From positions 62,001 to 126,000 of the forward strand of contig NZ_JAEQNA010000004.1 of assembly GCF_016722895.1 (NCBI RefSeq): a stretch of DNA of 64,000 bases, read 5' to 3'. Below the pieces are notes generated by a model. That model was given only the letters and a program-made list of their open reading frames with translations. It had not been told where the DNA came from and searched no databases. How positions within the stretch are numbered: position 1 is the first letter of the stretch; the number at the start of each line of letters is the position of its first letter. The stretch is from Ramlibacter aurantiacus. GTDB taxonomy: Bacteria; Pseudomonadota; Gammaproteobacteria; Burkholderiales; Burkholderiaceae_C. Made by a program: the position numbers and the translations under genes. Of the stretch, positions 26,586-40,037 are shown one piece after another.

Positions 26586-27479
26586 TCAGCGCATGGCGTA
26601 GCCGAGCACCACGCCCGCGAACACGGTGAACCCGAGCCAGTGGTTCACCCGGAAGGCGCGGAAGCAGCCTTCGCGGGTACGGCCGCGGATCAGCGTGAAG
26701 TGCCATGCGGACTGCGCCGCAGCCGCGCCGAGCGCCAGCACGAAGGGCACGACCGCCACTCGCGGCAGCAAGGCGGCCGCCCAGACCGCCAGGTAGGCGC
26801 CATAGCAAGCCATCACCACCGGCACATCGGCGCGGCCCAGCGTGATGGCCGAGGTCTTCATGCCGATGCGCAGGTCGTCGTCCCGATCGACCATCGCATA
26901 TTCGGTGTCGTAGGCCAGCACCCAGAACAGGTTGCCGGCGAGCAGCAGCCAGGCCAGCGGCGGCACCTGCGCCTGCACCGCCGCGAAGGCCATCGGTATG
27001 CCGAAGCTGAAGGCGACGCCCAGCACCGCCTGCGGCATCGACACCACCCGCTTGGCGAAGGGGTAGAGCAGGGTGACTGCCAGCGCGGCGAAGGACCACA
27101 GCACCGTGGTGCGGTTGGTGGTCAGCACCAGGGCAAAGGCCAGCAACGCCAGCACCGCGCCCAGCACCAGGGCCTCCCGCGAGGACACCAGGCCGGCGGT
27201 CACCGGCCGTCGAGCCGTGCGCTTGACGTGACGGTCGAATTCCTTGTCGGCCACGTCGTTGACGCAGCACCCGGCACTGCGCATGAGGATGGTCCCCCCC
27301 ACGAACACCGCCAGCAGATGCAGGCCGGGAAAGCCATCGGCCGCGATCCACAGGGCCGACAGGCTCGGCCAGAGCAGCAGCAGCCACCCGGCCGGCCGGT
27401 CCCAGCGGATCAGGTCGAGGTACAGCCGCCATCGCGCCGTGCCGGACTGCCCGTTCGCGGGAATGCCTGGATGGTTCAT
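26586..27479 (-). CDS. ubiA: 4-hydroxybenzoate polyprenyltransferase
   Basis: A 297-residue inner-membrane prenyltransferase joining the polyprenyl chain to 4-hydroxybenzoate in ubiquinone synthesis. Two aspartate-rich motifs bind Mg-diphosphate: NDVADKEFD and [12 protein letters not shown]. About eight hydrophobic helices fit the family. It starts at ATG 27479, 41 bases after oxyR on the same strand, so co-transcription with oxyR is possible. Confidence 0.95.
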   Translation of the reverse strand: MNHPGIPANGQSGTARWRLYLDLIRWDRPAGWLLLLWPSLSALWIAADGFPGLHLLAVFVGGTILMRSAGCCVNDVADKEFDRHVKRTARRPVTAGLVSSREALVLGAVLALLAFALVLTTNRTTVLWSFAALAVTLLYPFAKRVVSMPQAVLGVAFSFGIPMAFAAVQAQVPPLAWLLLAGNLFWVLAYDTEYAMVDRDDDLRIGMKTSAITLGRADVPVVMACYGAYLAVWAAALLPRVAVVPFVLALGAAAAQSAWHFTLIRGRTREGCFRAFRVNHWLGFTVFAGVVLGYAMR

Positions 27480-27520
27480 CGGATCTCCTCGGGACTCGAC
27501 CGTCGAAGCGGGACCGGCAA

Positions 27521-28474
27521 TCAGGACAGGCGAAGCACGCCCGGCAGCTCGCAGGCGTAGATCGCGTTGCGCAGCGCGGCAATGGCCTCGTAGCGGGTGA
27601 AGCTGCGGCGCCAGGCCAGCACCACGCGGCGCGAGGGCACGTCGCCGTCGAAGGGGATGTACTTCACGAAAGACTGGTCCTCGCGGCGCCGCTTGGGCTT
27701 GGGCCCGAGCGCCTCCTTGGGTACCGACAGCCGCGGCACCAGGGTCACGCCCATGCCGGCGGCCACCATGTGCTTGATGGTCTCGAGGGACGAGCCCTCG
27801 AAGCTCTTGCGGATGCCTTCGGCGTTACTGGAGAACCGCGCGAACTCGGGGCACACCTCCAGCACATGGTCGCGAAAGCAGTGGCCGGTTCCCAGCAGCA
27901 GCATCGTCTCGCTCTTGAGTTCCTGCGCGTTCACCGTCTCCCGCGCGGCCAGCGGATGGGTGCTGGGCACCGCGGCCAGGAAGGGCTCGTCGTACAGGGG
28001 CGCGATGGCCAGTCCCGTGTCCGCGAAGGGCTCGGCCATGATCGCGCAGTCGATTTCGCCCGTGCGCAGCATCTCCAGCAACCGCGCCGTGAAGTTCTCC
28101 TGCAGCATGAGCGGCATCTGCGGCGTGCGCGAGATCGCCTGGCGCACCAGATCCGGCAGCAGGTACGGGCCGATCGTGTAGATCACCCCGAGCCGCAGCG
28201 GCCCGGCCAGCGGATCCTTGCCGCGCTTGGCGATCTCCTTGATCGCCGCCGCCTGCTCCAGCACGCTTTGCGCCTGCCGCACGATCTCCTCGCCGAGCGG
28301 CGTGACCGCCACCTCGTTGGCACTGCGCTCGAAGAGCTTCACCTCCAGCTCCTCCTCCAGCTTCTTGATCGCCACCGACAGCGTGGGCTGCGACACGAAG
28401 CACGCTTCGGCCGCCTTGCCGAAGTGCTTTTCGCGAGCCACGGCGACGATGTACTTGAGTTCGGTGAGGGTCAT
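27521..28474 (-). CDS. oxyR: hydrogen-peroxide sensor regulator OxyR
   Basis: A 317-residue LysR-family regulator. The winged helix-turn-helix is at about residues 2-60. The redox cysteines C199 (GTGHCFRDH) and C208 (EVCPEF) fall at the same numbers as in E. coli OxyR, so disulfide activation by peroxide is expected. It lies after recG, a pairing also known in Pseudomonas. The ATG is immediately preceded by a G-quadruplex-prone repeat; the bases before it are C-rich and hold no Shine-Dalgarno, so translation initiation must be unusual. Confidence 0.95.
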   Translation of the reverse strand: MTLTELKYIVAVAREKHFGKAAEACFVSQPTLSVAIKKLEEELEVKLFERSANEVAVTPLGEEIVRQAQSVLEQAAAIKEIAKRGKDPLAGPLRLGVIYTIGPYLLPDLVRQAISRTPQMPLMLQENFTARLLEMLRTGEIDCAIMAEPFADTGLAIAPLYDEPFLAAVPSTHPLAARETVNAQELKSETMLLLGTGHCFRDHVLEVCPEFARFSSNAEGIRKSFEGSSLETIKHMVAAGMGVTLVPRLSVPKEALGPKPKRRREDQSFVKYIPFDGDVPSRRVVLAWRRSFTRYEAIAALRNAIYACELPGVLRLS

Positions 28475-28475
28475 T

Positions 28476-28558
28476 GGAATGCAGGGGTTAGGGGCTGGGG
28501 CCTGGGGGCTAGGGAGAAACCGGGCTTTCCCTGGTCCCTGGCCCCAAGGCCCTGATCC

Positions 28559-28562
<4 letters not shown>
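28476..28562. repeat. CTAG/G-quadruplex palindromic element, copy 1
   Basis: Lies between recG and oxyR and abuts both. The left arm (28484-28514, plus strand) has five G-runs; the right arm (28529-28562) has matching C-runs, so both strands can form G-quadruplexes and the mRNA a long hairpin. One end reads GGAAT, the other ends in CCCTGATCCCTAG, which supplies the recG stop codon. The same element occurs inverted at 46987-47084. Confidence 0.75.
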
Positions 28563-32885
<4,323 letters not shown>

Positions 32886-32887
32886 GG

Positions 32888-32952
32888 CTAGGGCCTGTTC
32901 ACACGGTTGTCACGTGTGCGAACGGGGCGAGAACAGTGTGAACGGGCCCTAG
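32888..32952. repeat. CTAG-bounded palindrome between convergent genes
   Basis: Arms of 17 bases (CTAGGGCCTGTTCACAC at 32888-32904 and its complement at 32936-32952) differ at one position. The loop holds a CACGTG palindrome. The right arm contains the TAG stop of the DUF456 gene; the left starts three bases after tgt. It probably acts as a bidirectional terminator. Confidence 0.75.
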
Positions 32953-33428
32953 ACCAGCAGGGCGACCACGAAGACGCCGATCATCACGAAGGCCAGGGCC
33001 ACCTTGGCCACCATGCCCACCATCAGCCCGACCCAGGTGGCGATGCCCACGCGCATGGCGCGTTGCTGGTCACGCCGGGCCAGCCACTCGCCGACCGCCG
33101 CGCCGACCAGCGGCAGGAACAGCACGCCCACGAAGCCCATGAAGATGCCGGCCACGGTGCCGATGGCGGCCCCGATCACCGCGAGCCTGCTGGCCCCGGC
33201 GCGCCTGGCGCCGATCAGGCCCGCGATGTAGTCGAGTACCCAACTGGCCACGGCGAGGATGCTCACCGAGGTGACGGCCAGCCAGCCGATGCGCGTGAAG
33301 TCGTCGATCCAGGCGCCGAGCAGGATGCCGGCCAGCACCAGCGCCGTACCTGGCAAGGCGGGCAGCACCGTGCCGGCCACGCCGGCAACGATGAGCAGCC
33401 CGCTCAGGACCCAGAGCAGCGCGTCCAT
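32949..33428 (-). CDS. DUF456 family membrane protein
   Basis: A 159-residue inner-membrane protein with glycine- and alanine-rich helices and the family pattern (VAGVAGTVLPALPGTALVLAGILLGAW, GAAIGTVAGIFMGFVGVLFLPLVGAAVGEWLA). No function is established for the family; glycine-zipper-like helices suggest tight packing or oligomers. Its ATG overlaps the FIST gene stop (ATGA), so the two are translationally coupled. Its own stop lies in the repeat arm downstream. Confidence 0.82.
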   Translation of the reverse strand: MDALLWVLSGLLIVAGVAGTVLPALPGTALVLAGILLGAWIDDFTRIGWLAVTSVSILAVASWVLDYIAGLIGARRAGASRLAVIGAAIGTVAGIFMGFVGVLFLPLVGAAVGEWLARRDQQRAMRVGIATWVGLMVGMVAKVALAFVMIGVFVVALLV

Positions 33429-34699
33429 CAGGGCGCGCCGCCCGTGAACACCGTGAGCACCCCGGTGTAGCCGTAGAGGTGATGGCGGGCGATCTCTCCG
33501 CCGGCGAAAAAGCCCACCAGCGGCACATCGCCCAGCGCGTGGCGCACGATCTGCAGCTCGGCGCTGGGGCCGCCGAAATGCGGACCGCCGCGGCCTGAAC
33601 AGCTGACATAGATGGCGCCGGCGATTCGCCGCGCTGGACTGGGCGCGGACATGGCCTCGTCGGCCGCCAGGGCCGTGGCCATCGGCAGGCTCATGTCCTC
33701 GGGTTCGAGCTCCTCGCGGATTTCGGCGCAGGCCCGCATCAGGTCGGCACGGGCGGCGCGGGCATTGCGCTGGCAGAAAGCCATGGGCATGCCGACCTCC
33801 ACCCGATCGGCCACGGCCACGCCGCGCCGGCCGGGGTCCAGTCCGATGATGTGGCGCACCCGCACGTCGGTGCCGAAGCTGCCGGTGCGAGAGACCGCGC
33901 GCGAGCCCGGCGAGGTCAGGCCGACCAGGGTCGCGCGCAAGACCGCCATCGCGCGCTGCGGTTCGTCGAGGCTGATGTCCAGCTCACGCAGCAGCAGGTC
34001 GAGCGCCGGCTCGTCGTCCAGCGTGAGGATCAGGTTCTGCTCGGCTGCGGTGACGCGCCGTTGCGGCGTGACCGGCAGGCAGCCCTGGGTCACGCGCGAG
34101 ACGAGCGCCACGCCTTCGCCGAAGGCCACGCCCGACAATCCGCCGCGGAACACGCCACCGGCGGCGCCCTGGCCGCGCATGTTGCCGTTGCCGCCGACGG
34201 CGAACTGCACCGTGTCGCCACGGCTGGATGAGAGGCCGCCGAACAGGTACCCGGTGGTGGTGCGCCCCGCCATTTCGGCCACCAGCTCGGCCAGCTCGGG
34301 GGTGGACGCGTCGGCGTGCACGAGGGCGGTGTGCGCCTCGAAGCCCATGCCTTCGCCCACGCCCAGCGGCGCGACGCCGGAGAACACCCGGAACTGGTCG
34401 GAGGGCAACTCGCACAGCATCACGACGAGTGCCGGTTCATCGAAATACTCGACGTTGCTAGAGCAGATGCCCACGCCCACCGTGCCCGACCAGTCGGTCA
34501 CCTCCGGCAGTTCGGCCGACAGGTGATCGAGGATGTCGCGCGCCTGGTCGGCGTAGTGATCGGTGATGTAGAGCAGCCCAAGCGACGGCGAGCTGGCGTA
34601 TTCGGGCCGCGCCATCTGGGCACGGAGCTGCGCCAGCACCAGCCCGCAGGCCATGGCCCACTGCGGGTGCGTGGCATGGCCGAAGGGGAACAGCTTCAT
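33428..34699 (-). CDS. FIST-domain signal sensor protein
   Basis: A 423-residue protein with an N-terminal FIST domain and a C-terminal FIST_C domain (GGPHFGGPSAELQIVRHALGDVPLVGFFAGGEI near the end). FIST proteins are thought to bind small ligands such as amino acids and to occur with signalling proteins; no histidine kinase or chemoreceptor is adjacent here. It shows no signal peptide. It lies 19 bases after phaM and overlaps the DUF456 gene by one base set (ATGA). Confidence 0.85.
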   Translation of the reverse strand: MKLFPFGHATHPQWAMACGLVLAQLRAQMARPEYASSPSLGLLYITDHYADQARDILDHLSAELPEVTDWSGTVGVGICSSNVEYFDEPALVVMLCELPSDQFRVFSGVAPLGVGEGMGFEAHTALVHADASTPELAELVAEMAGRTTTGYLFGGLSSSRGDTVQFAVGGNGNMRGQGAAGGVFRGGLSGVAFGEGVALVSRVTQGCLPVTPQRRVTAAEQNLILTLDDEPALDLLLRELDISLDEPQRAMAVLRATLVGLTSPGSRAVSRTGSFGTDVRVRHIIGLDPGRRGVAVADRVEVGMPMAFCQRNARAARADLMRACAEIREELEPEDMSLPMATALAADEAMSAPSPARRIAGAIYVSCSGRGGPHFGGPSAELQIVRHALGDVPLVGFFAGGEIARHHLYGYTGVLTVFTGGAP

Positions 34700-34718
34700 G
34701 GCACCTACCTGGGCTGCG

Positions 34719-35411
34719 TCAGCTGCCGCCCCCGGCTCCGCTGGCAGCGCTCTTGCGTGTGGCGCTCTTGCGCGGCGCGGATTTGCGCGCCTTCTTGGCC
34801 GCGGCGGTCGGCCTGGCTCCGGCCGCGGACTTGGGCACGTCGGCCGGCTCCGCCGTGGCCGTCGCGGCGCCGGCGGTTTGCGCGGGCGGCTGCTGCGCGG
34901 CCTGTTGCATCGCGCTGGCCGCGATCTGCTGGAATTGCTGGGTCAAGGCGCCCCACCACTGCATCGGGTCCACCGGAGCGGGTCCGCCGCTTTTCGGGGC
35001 GCCGTCGCCAGGGCTGGCCGGCTCTCGCCCGACGCCGGGCGGCTTCCCGACGCCACCCGTGGCCGGCTTGGCGGGCTCGGGTTCGGCCGCAGCCTGCGGC
35101 TGGGCCTTCAACGCTTCGGCCAGGTCGGCCATGGTCACGTCCATGTGCTTGAGGGTGGACAGCGTCATCTTCTGCACCTCGAGCGCCTGGATCGTGGCCG
35201 CCAGGGCCTTGCCGTTCTGCTCCAGCCAGAACTGCACCGCGCGCAACTCGGAAATGCGCTTGTCCAGTTCCTCCACGCTCAGCGTGGGCGCGATCCAGTT
35301 CGACAGACCCGGCATTTGCGGCATGGCCTCGCTGGCGCCCTTCGCCAGGCTCTGCAGGAAGTCGAAGCCCGGCACGAAGCGGCCGAAGGCGAAGTCTTGT
35401 CCGTCGTTCAT
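34719..35411 (-). CDS. phaM: PhaM-type polyhydroxyalkanoate granule protein
   Basis: A 230-residue protein whose N-terminal ~100 residues match PhaM of Cupriavidus (PTLSVEELDKRISELRAVQFWLEQNGKALAATIQALEVQKMTL). A Pro/Ala-rich linker leads to a basic lysine/alanine tail (AAKKARKSAPRKSATRKSA) like histone H1 tails. PhaM activates PHB synthase and tethers granules to the nucleoid so that daughters share them. The tail supports DNA binding. It lies upstream of the FIST gene; a palindromic repeat occupies its promoter side. Confidence 0.85.
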   Translation of the reverse strand: MNDGQDFAFGRFVPGFDFLQSLAKGASEAMPQMPGLSNWIAPTLSVEELDKRISELRAVQFWLEQNGKALAATIQALEVQKMTLSTLKHMDVTMADLAEALKAQPQAAAEPEPAKPATGGVGKPPGVGREPASPGDGAPKSGGPAPVDPMQWWGALTQQFQQIAASAMQQAAQQPPAQTAGAATATAEPADVPKSAAGARPTAAAKKARKSAPRKSATRKSAASGAGGGS

Positions 35412-35487
35412 CGAAATGGCCCCCTCCAGGATGGAGAAATCAGCTTAGCAGGGCGCATGCGGCGTGTTCCCCCGAGGTAACCATCGG

Positions 35488-35580
35488 CTAGTGCGCTGAA
35501 ACATGGGAATGGATGTTGGGGCGGTCGAAGCCCGCATCGGCTGCACAGCACCGCCTGATTCCAGTGTTTCAGTGGACTAG
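35488..35580. repeat. CTAG-bounded long inverted repeat upstream of phaM
   Basis: Outer arms CTAGTGCGCTGAAAC (35488-35502) and GTTTCAGTGGACTAG (35566-35580) pair with three mismatches. Pairing continues inward imperfectly (GGAAT with ATTCC; CGGT with ACCG). The right end holds the TAG stop of the copper chaperone gene. The rest of the 35412-35576 gap shows no gene. Confidence 0.7.
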
Positions 35581-36086
35581 TGCCGGTGGCCATGGCCGGC
35601 TTCGCCATGCGGCGCCGGGTGGCGTTCGCCAGCGGCCGGTCCGGGCGCCCGGGTGGCGACCGGCAGCTCGAGTTCGACGCGCCGCTCGACGCCCTGGGCA
35701 TCGCGCACCAGCAGTGTGACCGGCACCCGGGTACCGGCACGCAAAGGCTCCTTCAGGTCCATCAGCATCAGGTGCAGCCCGCCGGGCTTGAGCTCGACGA
35801 TCCGACCCGCCGGCAGCGGCAGGCTGGGCAGGGGGCGCATGCGCATGACGTCGCCATCCAGCCGCATCTCGTGGACCTCGGCCACGCCGGCCACGGGCGA
35901 TTGCACGCCCACCAGGCTGAGCGGCTCGCGGGCGGTCAGGCGCATGAAGGCGCCGCTGGACTTCTGGCCGGGGACGCTTGCGCGCGCCCAGGCACCGTCG
36001 ACCTGGACTGGCGCCGTCTGGGCATTTGCCGTGACGGCCAGGAGGGAAAGGACGAGCGCCGGCAGGCGCGACAGCAGGGAGAGCAT
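35577..36086 (-). CDS. periplasmic copper chaperone PCu(A)C
   Basis: A 169-residue exported protein (signal peptide MLSLLSRLPALVLSLLAVTANA) that carries Cu(I) to the CuA/CuB sites of cytochrome oxidase. The H-x-M...M...H-x-M copper site is present: H72 and M74 (VHEMRL), M81/M83, and H105/M107 (GGLHLML). A histidine-rich tail (HPAPHGEAGHGHRH) could bind more copper. ATG 36086 begins the signal peptide, although the frame is open further upstream. It fits functionally with the caa3 oxidase operon at 9212-14273, but is 20 kb away. Confidence 0.9.
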   Translation of the reverse strand: MLSLLSRLPALVLSLLAVTANAQTAPVQVDGAWARASVPGQKSSGAFMRLTAREPLSLVGVQSPVAGVAEVHEMRLDGDVMRMRPLPSLPLPAGRIVELKPGGLHLMLMDLKEPLRAGTRVPVTLLVRDAQGVERRVELELPVATRAPGPAAGERHPAPHGEAGHGHRH

Positions 36087-36236
36087 GTGGAACAGGAACT
36101 GGAATTGAGAGGGTTCGGGCCGCGGTCGGCAGCATGCCGAGAGGGCCGCCGGCATTGTGCCTGCCCGCCATTGACCGGCGCGGCGCCTCGGATTCCGGCG
36201 GCCTGCCGGTGCTGCGCAGCCGTTAAGCTCGCGGCC

Positions 36237-36650
36237 ATGCGCAGCATCTTCCACCTGGCCTTCAACGTGACCGACCTGGATATCGCCCGTCGTTTCTACG
36301 GTGGCGTGTTGGGCTGCGGCGAAGGCCGCAGTGCCGACAGCTGGGTCGACTTCGATTTCTACGGCCACCAGCTGTCATTGCACCTGGGCGAGCCGTTTGC
36401 CACGCGCCGCACCGGGCGGGTGGGCGACCAGCTGGTGCCCATGCCGCACTTCGGGCTGGTGCTCGCGCTGCCCGACTGGCAGGCCATGGCCGAACGGCTG
36501 CGCGCCGCCAATACCGACTTCGTCCTGGAGCCGCAGCTGCGCTACGCCGGAGAGCCCGGCGAGCAATGGACCATGTTCTTCTGCGACCCTTTCGGCAACC
36601 CGATCGAGGTCAAGGGCTTCGCCTCGCTGGAAGGCCTGTACGCCCGGTGA
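36237..36650 (+). CDS. VOC (glyoxalase/bleomycin-resistance fold) protein
   Basis: A 137-residue single-domain vicinal oxygen chelate protein with two beta-alpha-beta-beta-beta modules. Likely metal ligands are H6 (FHLAFNV) and a glutamate in the last strand (NPIEVKGF), with a central histidine (MPHFGLVL). Family members include dioxygenases, isomerases and resistance proteins; the substrate is unknown. A TTAAGC hexamer ends eight bases before ATG. Confidence 0.82.
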   Translation: MRSIFHLAFNVTDLDIARRFYGGVLGCGEGRSADSWVDFDFYGHQLSLHLGEPFATRRTGRVGDQLVPMPHFGLVLALPDWQAMAERLRAANTDFVLEPQLRYAGEPGEQWTMFFCDPFGNPIEVKGFASLEGLYAR

Positions 36651-36736
36651 ACGCCTGCGCTGTCGGCCACCTCCTACGAACGCAGGGGCCAGCGGGTACT
36701 GACGCGGCTTCACCGCTCGATTAGCGTCGACATCAA

Positions 36737-37477
36737 ATGAATCTTCTTGAACAGCTGGGGCAGGACAGCGCCCTTTTCCTCGATTTCGACGGCACGCTGG
36801 TGGACATTGCGCCCACGCCGGATGCCGTGGTCGTGCCGCCGGGCCTGATCGACGCGCTGGGGGAGCTGCACGAACGGCTGGGGGGTGCCCTGGCAGTCAT
36901 CAGCGGGCGCCCGATCGAGCAGATCGACGCCTTCCTGCATCCGTTGCGCCTGCCGGCTGCGGGCGTGCATGGGGTCGAGCGCCGGCGCTCCGACGGCGGC
37001 GTGGAAGTGGTCGACGCGGCCGTGCCCGATCGCGTGCGGCAGGCGGCCGAAGAGCTGGCGGCGCGTCATGCCGGCCTGCAGCTGGAGATCAAGCGCGGCT
37101 CGATCGCACTGCACTACCGGGGTGCCCCGGAACTCGAAGCGCTGTGCGTCGCCGCCATGCAGGCGGCGGTCGATGCGTCGCCCGGGCTGATCCTGCTGCG
37201 CGGCAAGATGGTGGCGGAGGCCAAGCCGGCCGACGCCAGCAAGGGCCGCGCGATCGAGGCCTTCCTGGGCGAGGCGCCCTTTCGCGATCGCCGCCCCGTG
37301 TTCATCGGCGACGACGTCACCGACGAGGTCGGCTTCTCGGCCGTGCAGCGCTCGGGCGGCCTCGGCATCAAGGTGGGCGAGGGCGCCAGCGTCGCCCGGC
37401 ACCGGCTGCCGAGTGCGGCTGCGGTCCGCGAACAACTCGTGCGAATGGCAAGGACAACCCGGACGAGCCTGACCTGA
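36737..37477 (+). CDS. otsB: trehalose-6-phosphate phosphatase
   Basis: A 246-residue HAD-superfamily phosphatase. Motif I LFLDFDGTLVDIAPTPD carries the nucleophile and acid/base aspartates, VISGRPIEQID is motif II, and the C-terminal KGRAIEAFL ... FIGDDVTDEVGF holds motifs III/IV. It removes phosphate from trehalose 6-phosphate made by the otsA product 18 bases downstream. Synthesis of trehalose would serve osmotic or desiccation tolerance. Confidence 0.95.
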   Translation: MNLLEQLGQDSALFLDFDGTLVDIAPTPDAVVVPPGLIDALGELHERLGGALAVISGRPIEQIDAFLHPLRLPAAGVHGVERRRSDGGVEVVDAAVPDRVRQAAEELAARHAGLQLEIKRGSIALHYRGAPELEALCVAAMQAAVDASPGLILLRGKMVAEAKPADASKGRAIEAFLGEAPFRDRRPVFIGDDVTDEVGFSAVQRSGGLGIKVGEGASVARHRLPSAAAVREQLVRMARTTRTSLT

Positions 37478-37494
37478 CCAGGAGAGAGCCCCAC

Positions 37495-38913
37495 ATGTCC
37501 CGACTCGTCGTCGTTTCCAACCGGGTGGCCGATCCGCGCAAGACGGCAGCCGGGGGGCTGGCCGTGGCGCTGGCCGAATTCCTGAACAACACCGGCGGGC
37601 TCTGGTTCGGCTGGAGCGGCAAGGTCGTCGAATCGGCCCATGGCGGGCGCGCCGGGGAAGCCGAGTTGCACACCCACCAGGCCGGACCGGTGAAGCTGGT
37701 CACGCTGGACCTCAGCCGCGAGGACCACGACGCCTACTACCTCGGTTACTCCAACGGCGTGCTCTGGCCGGTGTGCCACTACCGCCTCGACCTGGCCGAT
37801 TTCGAGTCCAGCTACATCGCGGGCTACCGACGGGTCAACCAGATGTTCGCGCGCAAGCTCGCGCCACTGCTCAAGCCCGACGACGTGATCTGGGTACACG
37901 ACTACCACCTGATCCCCCTGGGCAGCGAGCTGCGCGCCCTGGGCTGCCGCCAGCGCATCGGCTTCTTCCTGCACGTGCCGCTGCCGCCGCCGCTGATGTT
38001 CGCCGCCATCCCTGGGCATGACTGGCTGATGCGCGGGCTGTGCTCGTACGACCTGGTCGGCCTGCAGAGCGAGGCCGACCACGAGCACTTCTGCCGCTAC
38101 ATCCAGCGCGAGGCCCATGCGCAAGACCTGGGTGACGGCCAGTGGCGCGTCTTCAACCGCACGCTGCGCGCCGGCGCATTCCCGATCGGCATCGACGTGG
38201 AGGAGTTCAACGCCCTGGCCGAAGGCGCGGAAGCGCGCGAGCTGTACCAGCGCATGAAGCGCGAGTACTCGCGACGCAAGCTCCTCGTGGGGGTGGACCG
38301 CCTGGACTATTCCAAGGGTTTGCCACACCGGCTGCGCGCATTCCGCGAGCTGCTGCAGAAGTACCCCGACACCCACCGCAGCGCCACGCTGATCCAGATC
38401 GCGTCCCCCAGCCGGGAGGACGTCACCGCCTATACGGACATCCTCCACCAGCTCGAAAGCCTGTGCGGCTCGATCAACGGAAACTTCGGCGAGCTGGACT
38501 GGATGCCGGTGCGCTACATGCACCGCACCGTGGCCCGGGCCCGCCTGCCCGGCCTGTACCGGGCGAGCCAGGTGGGGCTGGTCACGCCCCTGCGCGACGG
38601 CATGAACCTGGTCGCCAAGGAATTCGTGGTGGCCCAGGACCCGGCCGATCCGGGAGTGCTGGTGCTGTCGCGTTTTGCCGGCGCTGCCGAGCAGCTCGGC
38701 GAGGCGCTGCTGGTCAACCCCTACGACTCCGAGGGCACGGCCGAGGCCATCCACCTGGCGCTGCAGATGCCGCTGGAGGAGCGCATCACGCGCCACCAGG
38801 CGCTGCTGGCCAGCTGCAAGCGCTGGGACGTGCACTGGTGGTGCGACAGCTTCCTGGACACCTTGAACAAGTCGCAGGCGGAGGAATCGGGCACCCCCTG
38901 GCTGCGGCTGTAG
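37495..38913 (+). CDS. otsA: trehalose-6-phosphate synthase
   Basis: A 472-residue GT20 glycosyltransferase (GT-B fold) making trehalose 6-phosphate from UDP-glucose and glucose 6-phosphate. The N-terminal [60 protein letters not shown] and the nucleotide-sugar site [15 protein letters not shown] are all present. GGAGAGAG precedes ATG 37495. The order phosphatase-synthase makes a two-gene operon. Confidence 0.97.
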   Translation: MSRLVVVSNRVADPRKTAAGGLAVALAEFLNNTGGLWFGWSGKVVESAHGGRAGEAELHTHQAGPVKLVTLDLSREDHDAYYLGYSNGVLWPVCHYRLDLADFESSYIAGYRRVNQMFARKLAPLLKPDDVIWVHDYHLIPLGSELRALGCRQRIGFFLHVPLPPPLMFAAIPGHDWLMRGLCSYDLVGLQSEADHEHFCRYIQREAHAQDLGDGQWRVFNRTLRAGAFPIGIDVEEFNALAEGAEARELYQRMKREYSRRKLLVGVDRLDYSKGLPHRLRAFRELLQKYPDTHRSATLIQIASPSREDVTAYTDILHQLESLCGSINGNFGELDWMPVRYMHRTVARARLPGLYRASQVGLVTPLRDGMNLVAKEFVVAQDPADPGVLVLSRFAGAAEQLGEALLVNPYDSEGTAEAIHLALQMPLEERITRHQALLASCKRWDVHWWCDSFLDTLNKSQAEESGTPWLRL

Positions 38914-38925
38914 TCGTGCGGCTGC

Positions 38926-39942
38926 TCAGGCCTCGCCCGGCGCGCGAATCTCCTGGTCGATCGCGCCGAAGACGGACTGGCCGTCCTTGCCCTTCATCTC
39001 GATCCGGATGGTGTCGCCGAACTTCATGAAACCGGTGCTGGGCTTGCCGTCCTGGATGGTCTCGATGGCGCGCTTCTCGGCGATGCAGCTGTAGCCGCGC
39101 GGCCATTCCATCCGGCCGCCCTCGCCGGCCACGCCCTTGTTGCTCACGGTGCCCGAACCCACGATGCTGCCGGCGCGCACGTTGCGCGTCTTGCAGATGT
39201 GGGCGATCAGCTCGCCGAAGTGGAAGGTCATGTCGGGACCGGCCTCGCACAGGCCGACCTTGCGGCCATTCCAGCTGCTCTGCAGGGTCAGGTGCACCCG
39301 GCCGCCTAGCCAGGCGTCGCCGAGTTCATCGGGCGTGACGGCCACCGGGCTGAAGGCCGTGGCGGGCTTGCTCTGGAAGAAGCCGAAGCCCTTGGCCAGT
39401 TCGGCCGGAATCAGGTTGCGCAGGCTCACGTCGTTGGCCAGCATCACGAGGCGGATGCCGTCCAACGCCTGTTCGGGACTCGCGCCCATCTTCACGTCCC
39501 CGGTGATGACGGCGATCTCGGCCTCGAAATCGATGCCGAACTCCTCGCGCGGCACCACCACCGGGTCGCACGGGCCGAGGAAGTCGTCGCTGCCGCCCTG
39601 GTACATCAAGGGATCGGTGTAGAAGCTGGCCGGCACCTCGCTGTTGCGCGCGGCCCGCACCAGCTCCACATGGTTGATGTAGGCCGAGCCGTCGGCCCAC
39701 TGATAGGCGCGCGGCAGCGGTGCCATGCAACGCGCCGGATCGAACGCGAAGGCGTGGCGCGCTCGGCCCTGGTTCAGGCTGTCGTACAGGTCCTGCAGCT
39801 GGGGCGACAGGAAGCTCCAGTCGTCCAGGACCTGCTGCAGGCGGCTGGCGATGCCGGTCGCATAATGGGCCGAACCGAGATCGCGCGAGACGACCACCAG
39901 CTGGCCATCGCGCGAACCGTCCTTGTAGGTGGCGAGCTTCAT
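38926..39942 (-). CDS. fumarylacetoacetate hydrolase-family protein
   Basis: A 338-residue FAH-fold enzyme, longer than the one at 6078 and with an N-terminal extension typical of the FAA-hydrolase subgroup. The metal-binding FGIDFEAEIAVITGDVKMG and the ELIAHICKTRNVRAGSIVGSGTVSNKG block are conserved. It could act in homogentisate/tyrosine degradation (fumarylacetoacetase) or another C-C hydrolysis. It is divergent from an IclR regulator, which likely controls it; AGGAG precedes ATG 39942. No homogentisate dioxygenase is adjacent. Confidence 0.85.
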   Translation of the reverse strand: MKLATYKDGSRDGQLVVVSRDLGSAHYATGIASRLQQVLDDWSFLSPQLQDLYDSLNQGRARHAFAFDPARCMAPLPRAYQWADGSAYINHVELVRAARNSEVPASFYTDPLMYQGGSDDFLGPCDPVVVPREEFGIDFEAEIAVITGDVKMGASPEQALDGIRLVMLANDVSLRNLIPAELAKGFGFFQSKPATAFSPVAVTPDELGDAWLGGRVHLTLQSSWNGRKVGLCEAGPDMTFHFGELIAHICKTRNVRAGSIVGSGTVSNKGVAGEGGRMEWPRGYSCIAEKRAIETIQDGKPSTGFMKFGDTIRIEMKGKDGQSVFGAIDQEIRAPGEA

Positions 39943-39997
39943 TGCCTGATCTCCTGTCGGATGCAGCGGTGCTACAGTCAGCCCGCCATTACGCTTG

Positions 39998-40013
39998 GTG
40001 AAATGAATTCAAC
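39998..40013. promoter_or_regulatory. AT-rich dyad between FAH gene and iclR
   Basis: The stretch GTGAAATGAATTCAAC contains a perfect TGAATTCA core and stands out in a GC-rich context. It lies in the 95-base divergent region and resembles IclR-type operators (GAAAT...TTC halves). A candidate regulator-binding site only. Confidence 0.4.
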
Positions 40014-40037
40014 TAAACGAAATTGTACGGGACGGCC

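Noticed and set aside
40023-40037. TTG 40023 as the start of the IclR gene
   Set aside because: It has no ribosome site; GTG 40038 has GGGA five bases before it.
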